Shown: positions 1 through 9,756, counted from the first letter of the stretch. The stretch is 64,000 nucleotides of DNA from Asterella californica (GCA_036924285.1 JAYKYS010000002.1:34766501-34830500); one strand, 5' to 3'. A program made the numbers and translations. The notes: generated from the sequence alone by a model not told the origin.

Positions 1-690
1 GTCGAACTGGTCTTGCGTGCTCCTCCAATTCGATTCGATGAGTCTCGAGAGTCACCTCCTTCAAATCTTTGTAGCTGAAAGCAAACACATAGATATATTT
101 TCGAAATATATCTAGGAATCTACTTTTCTCTTCTTGAGTGACATTGATACCAAACTTCAGGGTAGAGAGTCTTCTCACAATCTCTGCCTCACTCAACTCT
201 TCTTTGTCAGGATCTTTCTCCACTGCTGGTCGAGGCAACAAGTCAATAGCACTAAGCTGATGTAATGATTCATCTCGACCAAATCCTTCGTCCTCAGACG
301 AGGAGTCTTGATCGTAAGAATCTCCGGTATCTACTTCTGAGACACTCTGATCATCCTCTGTATCAGATTCCCAGTAGTCACTAGTGGGTCTATCAGAGTC
401 AGAAGTCACAACTCCAACACCCGAGAGAGGAACTATCACTCTATGATCTCTAGGCCCAATCCGTAAATATCCCTTGTGCCACCTATCCGTGGTGCGCACA
501 GCTCTCAACCAAGGCCTACCTAGGAGCAAATCATAACTAGAGTCCTTTAACACTTGAAAGGACATCAATGTTTGAACTCCCATCATAGACACGACCACCT
601 TCTCTAACACACCAAGAGGTCTTATCCGTTGCTTGTTAGCCATCCCCACGACAATGCTAGCCGTGCGAGTTGGTTCCATCCCCAACTTTC
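1..690 (-). pseudogene. E1-A protease C-terminal part and start of reverse transcriptase
   Basis: After a one-base shift near 690 the minus strand reads on from the gag-protease frame. It contains LLLGRPWL, the second conserved block of retroviral-type aspartic proteases. A long acidic Asp/Ser/Glu linker follows, then FSYKDLKEVTLETHRIEL, the typical entry into plant Ty3 reverse transcriptase. The rest of pol lies beyond the window. The same stretch occurs in E1-B at about 42.0-42.8 kb with more damage. Confidence 0.75.
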
Positions 691-1763
691 ATCAACCTCT
701 CCGATATGGCGTTTACAGCCGACCCTCCATCCACCAATACGTCAGAGACGTAGTGACCATTCAACCGGACTTCAATCTTTGAAGCCCTAGTGCATACCTC
801 TGAAGCATGCACATCCACCACACCAACTCCCACAGACTTTGATGTCTTGCTCTTGGGTTTCTTCTTCTTGCTTCTCTTAGAACTCAGTCCTCCTCTGAGT
901 TCCCTTCGTAAGCTGGGGTTAAGTGCGATCAGTTGTCCAACAGTGATGTTGGCTTTCTGAGCACCCACATCTTCAACCACATCATATCCCGCTTGGGAAG
1001 ATGAAATGGTGAAATCCGCCATCCCTAGCTTCCTTCTTGGCTCCCTTGGTGTACTCGAAACATTACTCAAACGAGTACTTCTACTTGCTGACTCCTCCAT
1101 GAAAACCGGTTCATCAGAAAATTGAGTTCTTTTCCTTTCTTGAGCTAAAAGCTCCACCGGTGCATGAGAAGAGTTTGAACTCTCTCCTTTCTCGTAGATG
1201 AGATCTCGCACGACATCGATAGTAGCCACCCCCTTGTCTCGTCCTTGTGATGGATTTCCTCCACCCACATTCATTCTGATAGCTTCGGGACCTCTTGTTC
1301 CGTTGTTAGGACAATTTCGCTGGAAATGAGAACCTCCACACGTCCAACAAGTGATTCCTCCAAAGTTACCTTGGTTGCCTCCAAAGTTACCTTGATTTCC
1401 TCGGTTGGGATTGTTGTCGTAACCTCTTTGACCTCCTCCTCCACCTTTGTTCCTCCATTCTCGTAACTGCACCACGTTTATCTTGAGATCCGCAAGAGTA
1501 TCGGTGATGTTCTTCAGCTCGGCATGAAAATCAGAGGTGGCAGTAGACATCGTTGTTGGGACAAACGTTCTTGGTCCCACCGTTGGAGTAGGACCTGACG
1601 TTGAAGCAATCACCAATTGTGATGGTGCAGGTGCGATCGTTGTGACTACACCAGGAGTCGGAGTTGACACTAGAGCAGCATGATGAGGTTGGATGATATC
1701 TCCTTCATCCAAACTCTCTTCCATATTTGTCGCTATCTTGATAGCCTCCGCTTTGGTTGCTGG
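657..1763 (-). CDS. E1-A gag C-terminal part with zinc knuckle, running into protease
   Basis: This is the downstream half of the E1 gag, cut from its upstream half by E2. It opens with TKAEAIKIATNMEESLDEGD, a Pro/Thr-rich linker and a Gly/Asn-rich stretch. Next comes the zinc knuckle CWTCGGSHFQRNC (C-x2-C-x4-H-x4-C), which binds element RNA in this family, and a Lys-rich segment. The protease starts with VLVDGGSAVN: the catalytic Asp-Gly-Gly variant is common in plant Tat-type elements. The reading frame ends at 657 because of a one-base shift. The reading beyond 1763 belongs to E2, not to gag. Confidence 0.8.
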   Translation of the reverse strand, partial: PATKAEAIKIATNMEESLDEGDIIQPHHAALVSTPTPGVVTTIAPAPSQLVIASTSGPTPTVGPRTFVPTTMSTATSDFHAELKNITDTLADLKINVVQLREWRNKGGGGGQRGYDNNPNRGNQGNFGGNQGNFGGITCWTCGGSHFQRNCPNNGTRGPEAIRMNVGGGNPSQGRDKGVATIDVVRDLIYEKGESSNSSHAPVELLAQERKRTQFSDEPVFMEESASRSTRLSNVSSTPREPRRKLGMADFTISSSQAGYDVVEDVGAQKANITVGQLIALNPSLRRELRGGLSSKRSKKKKPKSKTSKSVGVGVVDVHASEVCTRASKIEVRLNGHYVSDVLVDGGSAVNAISERLMKVGDGTNSHG

Positions 1764-1768
1764 CTTCT
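1764..1768. repeat. Target-site duplication of E2, left copy
   Basis: CTTCT, repeated at 5041-5045 on the other side of E2. The uninterrupted gag in E1-B has a single copy. Confidence 0.75.
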
Positions 1769-4700
1769 TGTAACAACCCAGAGAAACACAAAGTATCGGA
1801 AATAGTAAATAAAGGATCGTTCCCACGAAGATACAGTTAACAATTACACAAAACATAGTACTACAACGTCACAATGATAATTCAGATGGTTTTCTGTTAT
1901 TCTCACGGAATGGAATAATATCCGGATGAGAGTTTAAGTCTGATAAGAAACCAAACCCAAGTACAAACCTGATAAATCGAATACAAACAACAATGAAATA
2001 GTTCTTTGATCAGGGACCTTTTCAACAACATATAAAAGATTCGAGAATATAGACGTATGAGTAAATGAGGTAGCAAAATACTGCTGAAATGTTACTAGTC
2101 TTCTTCTGAAAAGACAGAAGAATACAGACTTCACATCAAGGTTCAAAGAATAAACCTACTCTTCCTAAGAAATGTTCTTCCAACTAAATCCTCACTCTTA
2201 AGAATCCCACTTATTTGAAGAAGGCAGACTTAAGACGAAGCCACCATCATCCGAACTCTTCTTACAATTTAACTTATGCTTCTCCACTTCACAGTAACTA
2301 ATATGTTCTCAGATCTTCGTTCAAACACCTTCGAAGTATACAGTTTCAACTTCGGCCGAAGTCACTTTCGGTCAAATTCTCCACTGAAGTCTCTTCGTCC
2401 AATGTAAATAACAAAGGCCTTCGTCAATCAGAATTACACCTGCGACAGCAAACTACGTCCTTCGTAGGTAAATTTGCCTTCGCCCACTTTTCTCACACTC
2501 ACACTCCGCAATCTTGCGCAATCGAAAATTAAGAAACAAACACTGAAAACATGGAAAAGGTAAAATGACTGAAACTTACATCGCTTATATAGCCCTTCGC
2601 CCTAAGATGGCGGATCTCATTTCTACAAAAAGATGATCACATCTAGACCGCTTGATCACGACTCCCCAGTTGGCGGAACCGCAGTATCTACTCTACCTAA
2701 CTATAACTTCTGTCCTAAACTGCATAGTGTAAACTTAACTGTCTCCCTAAGCTCTTTCAAATCTCGAATGATTCTCTCCGCTAGTCTAACTATCCTACTC
2801 TTCGCCGAAGGATCTGGTGCTATCGTTAACTCTGCCCGAAGTCGCTGGAGTAGCTCCAGCTCTGTCGCGTCAAGTTCGGCGACGAAGTATGTCGTTGTGA
2901 CCGCATCCACCTTCGTTCGAAGTTCTTCGGTCTTCGCCTCAGCTATCTCTTTCGCTTTCTCTGATTTCGCTAGCTCCTCATCCTTTGCAACCAACTGTTC
3001 ATCCTTCGTCGCAAGCTGTTCCAACATGGCATCTCTCTCAGACTTCAGATCGTGAAAGCGTGAAGTCATAAGGTTCAACTTCGTCTCTACCTCTTGAATC
3101 TCATCCAAGTATCGCGTCTGTTCGTGTGACTGTTGTATGAGTAACGCCTCGCGTTGTGACATATACTTCTTGACATCGGCCGAAGTCTCTTCTAACTTCG
3201 CCATAAAAGCATCCTTCTCCTTCAACCATCCATACCGCCCGAAGTGCACAGCGTCGAGAAGGTCACTCAATGAAATTGGTTCCTTCGTCTCCTTCTCATA
3301 GATATGTCGTTGATGATCCATCTGTGCAATGAGTGGCAACGCTGTACCACTTAGGAATTCAAGAGTCTGCTCAAACATCTTCAATTCCTTCCCGATATTG
3401 GAGTCACTTGGTCCGGCCGAAGTTGTCGCTGCTTCTGGTCTAGGCGAAGTCCGAAGTTCTGGAACTTCCCTCTCTGTTGTTTGCTCCTTCGAGAGTACCC
3501 TGCGCACACTTGATTCTGCTTGGTCTCCTCCCGGTCTCACTATTCCCAATATCTCGACTGAAGATGACTTCGCCGGTGATTTAGCGCCATCGACTCCTTC
3601 GTCCGAAGTCGTTATCGTCGTTCTTCTTGCTTTCTTCTTCTTCCTCGAAGTCGCGCCCCCTGGTGTAAGTTCGTCGATCTTCCTCTTCGTCCGAGTACTA
3701 GGTCCCGCCGAAGTTGTCACTGGTGTTGTCACTTCTTCTTCTCTCTGAGGAGTAGCTTCCATTACCCGCTCATCTTCCGAGATCGTTCTTCGGTCGAACT
3801 TCTCCTCTTCTTCAGGTGACAGCAACTTCATTCCCTTGTAGAAGAATACTGCGAAGGCTGCAAAGTACGTCGACCCGCCTTCGTCGAAAGTGTTGAAGAG
3901 CTTCTGTACATGATCGTGGAAGATCTTCGCCCAATACGCTTTCCTACCCCCGAAGATCTGTTCGATGAAGTTAATCTGCCAATTGGCCAGATAAGAAGTA
4001 CGTTGCGGTTTGAAGATGGTGTTGAGGGCGATCGCCACATCCCGCTTGAAAGGATCGATGTAGGTGTGTACTTTGAATCCGTTCGATCCCACCGGTGACT
4101 TTGAGAAGAGTTCACCATACTTCGCCACTTCGTCCGAAGTCGGCTTGCAAGTACTGTCATACATTAAGTCACCTGGTACTCCTGCGTCATCGATTCCTAG
4201 GACGAAGTTCCAGTGGTTCAGAGTCCAATTGTTCGGCCTCGCCCGAAGATCTTCAGAGGAATGTCCTCTGCAAATGAGTATCTCCTGTAACAGATCCGAA
4301 GAGATCACACCCCAGTTCTCTAGCAAGAACGCCAACCCCATCTCCTCGAGTTGTTCTCGATATGGACTGAAGTCCGGCCACTTCGTCGCTATAGTCTTCA
4401 ACTTCGGTCGCTTCGCTGTCTGCATTCCTCGCATCCTCGCTGAAGGTCCGAAGTACCTTCGATCTTCTATGCTTACGACACTTCTTCGTCGAAGTTGATA
4501 CCTAATCGTGGAAACGTCGACTTCGGAGGTCGCCGTTGTAACCACCACAGACTGCACCGATAAAACCTAACCCTTCGCCGAAGTTTGTCTTCGCCCTCTT
4601 TCTTCCGATTGATGAAAGCGGAGCACTTCAGTAAACCCGCGATTGGAAATAGTAAAGTGAAAATGCTTTTTGATTCTTACTTATAGCTTTTCTCTTCGTC

Positions 4701-5040
4701 TCCTCACGTGCGAAGTCCCTCTCGATTCTCGAGCGCGAAGTTGCGCTAACTCCTGTCTCGTTTTAATTCTTCTTTCCAAGGCCATAACTTCGTCGTCCGA
4801 TATCCATTCTTAGCAAATGAGGTATCCGTGGAAAGCTCTTCGTCCGTAGAATACAACCAAGTTATCTCCTCAAATATATATCTGTCATGACTTCTGTATT
4901 TCTACTCAGCATCATCCTTCGGCGTAGAAATTCTATTCTATGCTGAATCTATCTTATCTATCATCTATACTAATCATTCTATTGTGTTACTTATCAAAAA
5001 TCAAAAAATTCTTAGCAAAGTGAAAATCCAAGGCTTCACA
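1769..5040 (-). mobile_element. E2: 3.27-kb insertion in E1-A gag, CTTCG/CGAAG-rich
   Basis: The insertion is bounded by a 5-bp direct repeat CTTCT (1764-1768 and 5041-5045). The empty site is preserved in E1-B at about 51.6 kb, where gag reads straight through the same point. The ends are TG...CA, as in LTR elements, but I find no long direct terminal repeats and no reverse transcriptase or integrase, so it would be non-autonomous. It carries one long ORF (2701-4557). CTTCG and its complement CGAAG are scattered at very high density through both coding and flanking parts, unlike any neighbour. Confidence 0.75.
2701..4557 (-). CDS. Uncharacterised 618-residue ORF of E2, nuclear-type coiled-coil protein
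   Basis: A long open frame fills most of E2. Residues about 55-250 form a compact, aromatic-rich domain (blocks such as NHWNFVLGIDDAGVPGD and YLANWQINFIEQIFGG) resembling the plant mobile-element domains often seen in non-autonomous elements; I cannot name a family with certainty. Residues about 285-320 are basic (KRKID, SRKKKKARR) and look like nuclear localisation signals. A low-complexity region rich in Thr/Ser/Glu follows. Residues about 440-600 are predicted coiled coil from their Glu/Lys/Leu periodicity. No protease, polymerase or transposase motif is visible. Many codons fall in CTTCG/CGAAG motifs, so the repeat pattern shapes the protein (recurring TSAGPS, TTSDE). Function unknown; a gag-like structural protein is one option. 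Confidence 0.65.
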   Translation of the reverse strand: MQSVVVTTATSEVDVSTIRYQLRRRSVVSIEDRRYFGPSARMRGMQTAKRPKLKTIATKWPDFSPYREQLEEMGLAFLLENWGVISSDLLQEILICRGHSSEDLRARPNNWTLNHWNFVLGIDDAGVPGDLMYDSTCKPTSDEVAKYGELFSKSPVGSNGFKVHTYIDPFKRDVAIALNTIFKPQRTSYLANWQINFIEQIFGGRKAYWAKIFHDHVQKLFNTFDEGGSTYFAAFAVFFYKGMKLLSPEEEEKFDRRTISEDERVMEATPQREEEVTTPVTTSAGPSTRTKRKIDELTPGGATSRKKKKARRTTITTSDEGVDGAKSPAKSSSVEILGIVRPGGDQAESSVRRVLSKEQTTEREVPELRTSPRPEAATTSAGPSDSNIGKELKMFEQTLEFLSGTALPLIAQMDHQRHIYEKETKEPISLSDLLDAVHFGRYGWLKEKDAFMAKLEETSADVKKYMSQREALLIQQSHEQTRYLDEIQEVETKLNLMTSRFHDLKSERDAMLEQLATKDEQLVAKDEELAKSEKAKEIAEAKTEELRTKVDAVTTTYFVAELDATELELLQRLRAELTIAPDPSAKSRIVRLAERIIRDLKELRETVKFTLCSLGQKL

Positions 5041-5045
5041 CTTCT

Positions 5046-5520
5046 CGTACCTCACTTGGGTTCGAATTGAAGGCCTCAACCCTCCCACCAAGTTCTTGGT
5101 CAACACTGCTCCAATCCCCGTCATCGTTAGCTCCACATTGTCTCCACTCTTCCGTAGGACCGTCCGAAACCGTTGCTCCAACTTATCCACCCTTTCGGCA
5201 TATTGCCGAACTTTCTCGTCGTCCCGTTGCTTCAAATGAGTAAGCTCCACCATGAGCTTCTCATAACTCTCTTCTGGAAGAAATTCTTCGATGAGTGCAT
5301 TACTCAACGTCTCCCATGTGTCCTCAACTGCACCAGGTGTCTTGCTCTTCACTCGGTCTTCATACCACGTAAGAGCAAAATCTTCTAAAAACTCTGGCAG
5401 TAACAACACCCATTCTTCCTTCCTTCTCACGTTGTTTCCGATGCAACCCCTTTTGAAGTCTCGTACAAATGGTTCTACATCTTCATTGTCCTTCCCATGA
5501 AACACTAGTAACTTCCCCAT
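5046..5520 (-). CDS. E1-A gag N-terminal part (retrotransposon gag domain)
   Basis: The frame starts at ATG 5520 and reads a typical plant Ty3 gag capsid domain: LLVFHGKDNEDVEPFVRDF near the start, then WVLLLPEFLEDFALTWYED, then FLPEESYEKLMVELTHLKQ and QYAERVDKLEQRF. These match the alpha-helical gag domain shared by plant Ty3 elements. Residues after RTQVRYEK are read from E2 and are not gag; the natural continuation is at 1763 downwards, as the uninterrupted copy at 51308-51697 shows. Product: particle-forming structural protein. The interruption makes it non-functional here. Confidence 0.8.
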
Positions 5521-5733
5521 CTTGTAACTATTCTTTCTACCCTTCTAATTTTTGTGCAATAACTACTCACTAAAAGAGTACGAACATCACCAATTCCATT
5601 CGCGAATAATCTACCATAGGTAAAATGAAAGGAAATGGTTGTAACAACACCTCTTGTGCCATCTCTTCTCCCAAGGTAATTATGAGCCTGAGTCACATCA
5701 CCGTCTTCTCCACCATCCGAATGACGATCTCCA

Positions 5734-6225
5734 TCACAACTCAGCCGAGTCCTCTTTTGAAGTCGACAACTTCTCCATCTCAGCTCTTTGAGTCTCGTCC
5801 AACTTCTCGACTACTGACGTAAGTAGGGCGGCCACATCGACGCACTTGTGTCCTCTTGATAGATCACCCACTCCACAACTTGGACAAGGATCTTCGCTTA
5901 GAAGATGAATTGGCGCTGGTGACGATAGACCCACTCGAAGACTTAAATCAGTAAACTCCCGCTTCCCTTTAGCTCTCTCGGTTCTGATTCTAGTTGGACA
6001 ATTCACTACTTTGTGTCCCAACTCTCTACAAAAATAACACCACAAGTCGGTTTCTACTCTTCTCCTCGGAGATTCTACTTGAGGTTTAATACTAGGGTTT
6101 TCAAACTCGACGATAATCTCTCTTGAACTTTCTCTGACACTTACTATGACATCTAAACCTTGAGAAAGGTTTCTAAGTCTAACTTTCCAATCTTTTGAAT
6201 TTCCACTCATGTTGCACCTTCTCAA
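5734..6225 (-). CDS. E1 upstream ORF with CCHC knuckle, 163 codons
   Basis: This ORF lies between the E1 leader and gag, on the same strand. It has a canonical knuckle CYFCRELGHKVVNCP (C-x2-C-x4-H-x4-C) near residue 70 and a second Cys/His cluster (CPSCGVGDLSRGHKC) about 50 residues later. The C terminus is acidic. A separate small zinc-knuckle protein ahead of gag is unusual for plant Ty3 elements. Ogre-type elements carry an extra ORF in this place, but I do not recognise homology. It may bind element RNA or DNA; that is inference. Confidence 0.5.
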   Translation of the reverse strand: MRRCNMSGNSKDWKVRLRNLSQGLDVIVSVRESSREIIVEFENPSIKPQVESPRRRVETDLWCYFCRELGHKVVNCPTRIRTERAKGKREFTDLSLRVGLSSPAPIHLLSEDPCPSCGVGDLSRGHKCVDVAALLTSVVEKLDETQRAEMEKLSTSKEDSAEL

Positions 6226-6348
6226 CCATTAAGTGGACAAAATATCATAGAGGAAAATAATTCTACATCACTTTCTTAACTCTTCCGAGCTTTATATTGG
6301 AAATCGTGTATTATACATGCTATACACGAAATAAAATCTAATCTAAAA

Positions 6349-6666
6349 TTAACTATCGAAGATATGATCCTCCTCACCATCGTTTGTACTAATCACAACA
6401 GACATCTTGAACTCACTCTTGTAAAAATCCAACTCTACTTCGCCAAGAGCATTCGTGGCCTCCACAGTGAATGATGCTTTAAACTCGGCTTTCTTCAAAT
6501 CTGTGTCAATGGTCGCGGAAGCTTCTTCGTATAGGATAAAGAGGGCACCCCAAGTGCTATAGATGCGGATTCGTAACTCATCTATACTTAACTTGGGCTT
6601 CTCCGTCTCTGTTCGAACTCCTAAACGTCTCTTCTTCCACCTCGTCATTCGAACTGGATTCCCCAT
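6349..6666 (-). CDS. E1 first small ORF, 105 codons, unknown
   Basis: This is the first ORF after the E1 leader, same strand as the next ORF and gag, 123 bases ahead of the zinc-knuckle ORF. It starts basic (RMTRWKKRRLG) and continues with mixed beta-type sequence ending in an acidic tail (NDGEEDHIFDS). A decayed version of its coding DNA is visible in E1-B near 51.9-52.1 kb, so it belongs to the family. No domain recognised. Confidence 0.4.
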   Translation of the reverse strand: MGNPVRMTRWKKRRLGVRTETEKPKLSIDELRIRIYSTWGALFILYEEASATIDTDLKKAEFKASFTVEATNALGEVELDFYKSEFKMSVVISTNDGEEDHIFDS

Positions 6667-6882
6667 GAAGTATCTTCAAGATCTCCTTGTATGCCGAAAC
6701 GTATATCTCTTAGTTGGTAAGAGATCTCTCCAAGATTTTTATGGTCTCCAGTAGCTCAACCTCCAAGCTACTAAATCATGACGTTTCAACAGAAACTTCC
6801 CTAATCAGAAGAGATGGTGATGACTGTACAAATTTTCAGAGAACTGAAATTTGTATATTTTCACTTCCCTCATGGTTGTCAA

Positions 6883-7260
6883 CCCCCTCCACTTTGAAAA
6901 ATTCTTTCTCTCTCTTCAGACCTCATCTTCTCATGATTTCTTTTGTCCTGGATAGCTTATCAGCCACTCTAAAACACTGGAAAGTTTCTCAAGAAAATAA
7001 AATTCACAGAAAATATGACAATGACTGTAAATTTTTTTCAGATAACAGAATTCCTCAACTCTCACGAATAGACCCCCTCAACTTTGAAAATTCATTGCTT
7101 CCTCTCTAGACCACCTTTTCCTATGATTTCTTTTGTCTTAGATAGGTTATCAGCCAATCTAAAACACTGGAAAGTTTCACAGGAAAATAAAATTCACAGA
7201 AAAGTTGACAGCGACTATACAAATTTTCCAGAGAGCATAATTTCTATACTCACAAATTTA
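6883..7260 (-). repeat. Tandem repeat in E1-A leader, period about 190 bp
   Basis: Two long imperfect units, with a partial third before them, share blocks such as ATGATTTCTTTTGTC and AAACACTGGAAAGTTTC. E1-B shows the same array at about 53.03-53.46 kb, so the array is part of the element. Confidence 0.75.
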
Positions 7261-7530
7261 TCTCCTCTAATAACTTTTCTCTCCTCCTTTCTCTACAACT
7301 CTTGTTGCACTCTCTTTCAACTCTCCTCAAACCCTTTCTAAGTGAACAAGATGTAAAGAATGACTTCGAACGCGTCATATATCACTACGGGATACACGAA
7401 AGGTTCTAACGTTGCTAACATCGCGTTAGCTCTCTCTCCTCCCAACGTTCTCTCCATGTGCTCTCTCATAATCTCCTTTTGTCGAATATAGAACTGAATT
7501 CTAAACATCGTTCAACGATCCCTTCAAGTG

Positions 7531-7550
7531 AGGTCCCGGCAACGGAACCA
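7531..7550 (-). promoter_or_regulatory. Primer-binding site of E1-A (tRNA-Asp-like)
   Basis: The minus strand reads TGGTTCCGTTGCCGGGACCT, four bases inside the LTR. It resembles TGGCGCCGTTGCCGGGGA, the tRNA-Asp complement used by many plant Ty3 elements. Confidence 0.7.
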
Positions 7551-7554
7551 AAAA

Positions 7555-8468
7555 TGTAAACCCTCCGCGGTCCTATCGATCACTACCCCCCCATCTCTCA
7601 ACCTCCACGATCGTCATCCACAAATCTGCAACATGTCGGGCCTGTCTCTCACTCAGGGGTCACCTCTGATGGCTTTGATGGAAGCACACCATGAACTTGA
7701 AGGGAAAATGCTGAGTTCACTCATTCATACACCCACAAACTTATCAACTAAAAATCTCCTTAAACACATCAACTAAAAATCCTCCATTCTAACAACGTCT
7801 CTCAAGTTCTCACATGCTAAAAATATCCCACACTCTCTATATTACTCAAGTTGTCATTACGACAATGTGAAAACAAGGATGAGGAGCTCTTCTCTACTCC
7901 TCTATTTATACATTCTAGGTTTTTACTTTGGTACCCTCCGGTAACTCAGCCGTAACTACTTTTACCGGGTTTTATTAAGATATTACTTAAGGTAAAAGCA
8001 TTGATCACATGGGCTTTTTACCTTTTCACATGGGCTTATTCCTTCAAAGTCAACAACTTCTAGAAGGATTCTAGAATATTCTCAAGGAATCTCAAATTTC
8101 CACCCCCCCTCTACACTAGGACCCACTAAAAAGGAAACATGTGGAATCTCTTCTTGTTTTTAATGCCCACAAAGTCCACAACTTTAATCCAACCACTAAT
8201 ATCAAGTCAAAAAGGAGATAAGGGATACTTTCCACCTCCTTTCTACCTTTTAGACAAGATGACAAGATAGTAGTGCTCACTCTTTAGCAAATATCTGAAT
8301 TCTGCCAAAAGTACAGCTAAGTTTAACCATAACTAACTTTTAGATAGTCATGACTAACTTGATACATCCTTAAAGTACTTTGGCAGCCAATAAACATTCT
8401 CAACACTTAGTTATAACTAAACACCTTACTAATAGACAAACTTCCTATGTGTAACATAGGTCGTTACA
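7555..8468 (-). repeat. 5' LTR of E1-A, 914 bp
   Basis: On the minus strand it begins TGTAACGACCTATG and ends GGAGGGTTTACA, next to the primer site. The same ends are seen in the E1-C LTR at 54050-54934. It presumably carries the promoter and poly(A) signals of the element. Confidence 0.85.
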
Positions 8469-9584
8469 GTACGAGCATCGTTTAATGCTCCTACTCTACA
8501 GTTACATCCCTTACCGATTATGGGGTTGGGTTACCGTTGGAGTTTGGATTTTGCGGGACCCTTACCGTTGACCGTACGTCACCACCGGTATGTGTTGGTG
8601 ATGGTGGAGCACTTCTCCAAGTGGATTGAGTTGGTGGCATTACCAGACAATGCGAGTGAAGAGACAGCGTACGCGTTCTTAGATCGAGTGCTGAGTCGTT
8701 TTGGAGCACCAGCTGAAGTGTTGACAGACCAAGGTACAGAGTTTCTTGGTGAGTTTCAGGTCTTGTGTGATCAGGCGCTGATTGATCATCGGACTACATC
8801 TCGAGATCATCCTGAGGCGGATGGTTTGGCGGAGAGGGTAGTTCAGACGGTGAAGAGAGGATTGCGTAAGTATGGTTTGCAAAAGACCCACTTGGGAGAC
8901 AAGGATGTGTAGTTACCATGGTTGGCTATGGGCTACCGTTTCAGCCGACAAGCGTCTTTGGCTTCCTTCTCACCGTATTTTCTATTGTATGGCCGAGATC
9001 TAGATCTACCTTCGGCCATTCGTCGTGATTCTGCTGAGGTGCTGAACCTTGATGACCCGGATATGTGGGTGAGAGCATGTTCTCAACGAGTAGAGACATT
9101 TCGGAGAGTTATGCCTATGGCTTTTGAGAACCTAGCGATTGCTCAGCATAGAGACACGTTGCGATATGCGACTATCCGAGGAGGAGGTTATCGGCCGTCG
9201 ATTTGCAGGTTTCATCCTGGCGATTATATCTATCTACAGCAGACTGCACCGACGACGTTGCATGTGACCGCAAGGCGCACTATTTTACGAGTGCGTGAGG
9301 TGTTACCTTCTGGAGTACTCATGTTAGAGGGTCGTGATGGTGTTGTTTGGAAGGACCATGTGCGTAATTGTGCGCCATGTCATCTTTCCAACATTGATGG
9401 TACCGTTGACCCAAGCTTAGCAGTTGTACGCGCGGGCTTGAGGTGTATGTTGTGTGGGTCTGCTGGTGGAGCAGCCCGTATGTTGGTGTGTGATGGTTGT
9501 TCGAGAGGTTGGCACATGTCATGTTTGACTCCACCTCTCAGTGTAGTTCGTACTGGACGGTGGGTTTGTCCTCGATGTATATAG
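8469..9584 (+). pseudogene. Ty3-type DDE integrase with C-terminal PHD finger
   Basis: One frame runs from the E1-A junction to TAG/TGA-free end at 9584, broken by a single TAG at 8910. The catalytic core is clear: Asp in RWSLDFAGPLP, Asp in EVLTDQGTEF, Glu in HPEADGLAERVVQTVK, with about 34 residues between the last two. After the stop the frame resumes with LPWLAMGYRFSRQASL and SPYFLLYGR, typical of Ty3 integrases. The last 45 residues are a PHD finger with the Cys4-His-Cys3 order: CMLCG, CDGCSRGWHMSC, WVCPRC. Integrase inserts element DNA; PHD fingers read histone H3 tails, so the fusion may steer integration to particular chromatin, as chromodomains do in chromoviruses. The N-terminal zinc-binding part is lost to E1-A. 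Inactive here. Confidence 0.88.
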
Positions 9585-9756
9585 CGGAGATAGTCGATTA
9601 GATCTTTGCGTGGTATGGATTGTAGACAGGCGACTAACGATGGGGCGATGTAGCACCCGGCCTCCTGATCCTTGCACCCATGAAGGTGTGTATCACGTAG
9701 TTGGGATATGGAGCTATCTGGAGTTAGAGGGACCTAACCGCCAGTTAGGGGGGCGA

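Larger units (their letters stand above)
1..8468 (-). mobile_element. Ty3-type LTR retrotransposon E1-A, 3' end outside window
   Basis: Read on the minus strand it has a 5' LTR (7555-8468), a primer site (7531-7550), a leader with tandem repeats, two small ORFs, gag, protease and the start of reverse transcriptase at the window edge. The gag is interrupted by insertion E2. The same family recurs at 41.75-54.0 kb and as a lone LTR at 54050-54934. Its outer LTR edge at 8468 abuts an open integrase reading frame, so E1-A was inserted into the DNMT/PHD element copy 1. The small ORFs ahead of gag recall plant Tat/Ogre-type elements, but that placement is inference. Confidence 0.85.

Noticed and set aside
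2633..4498. Plus-strand ORFs at 2633-3055, 3329-3748 and 4064-4498
   Set aside because: They lie opposite the long E2 ORF and are its antisense shadows.
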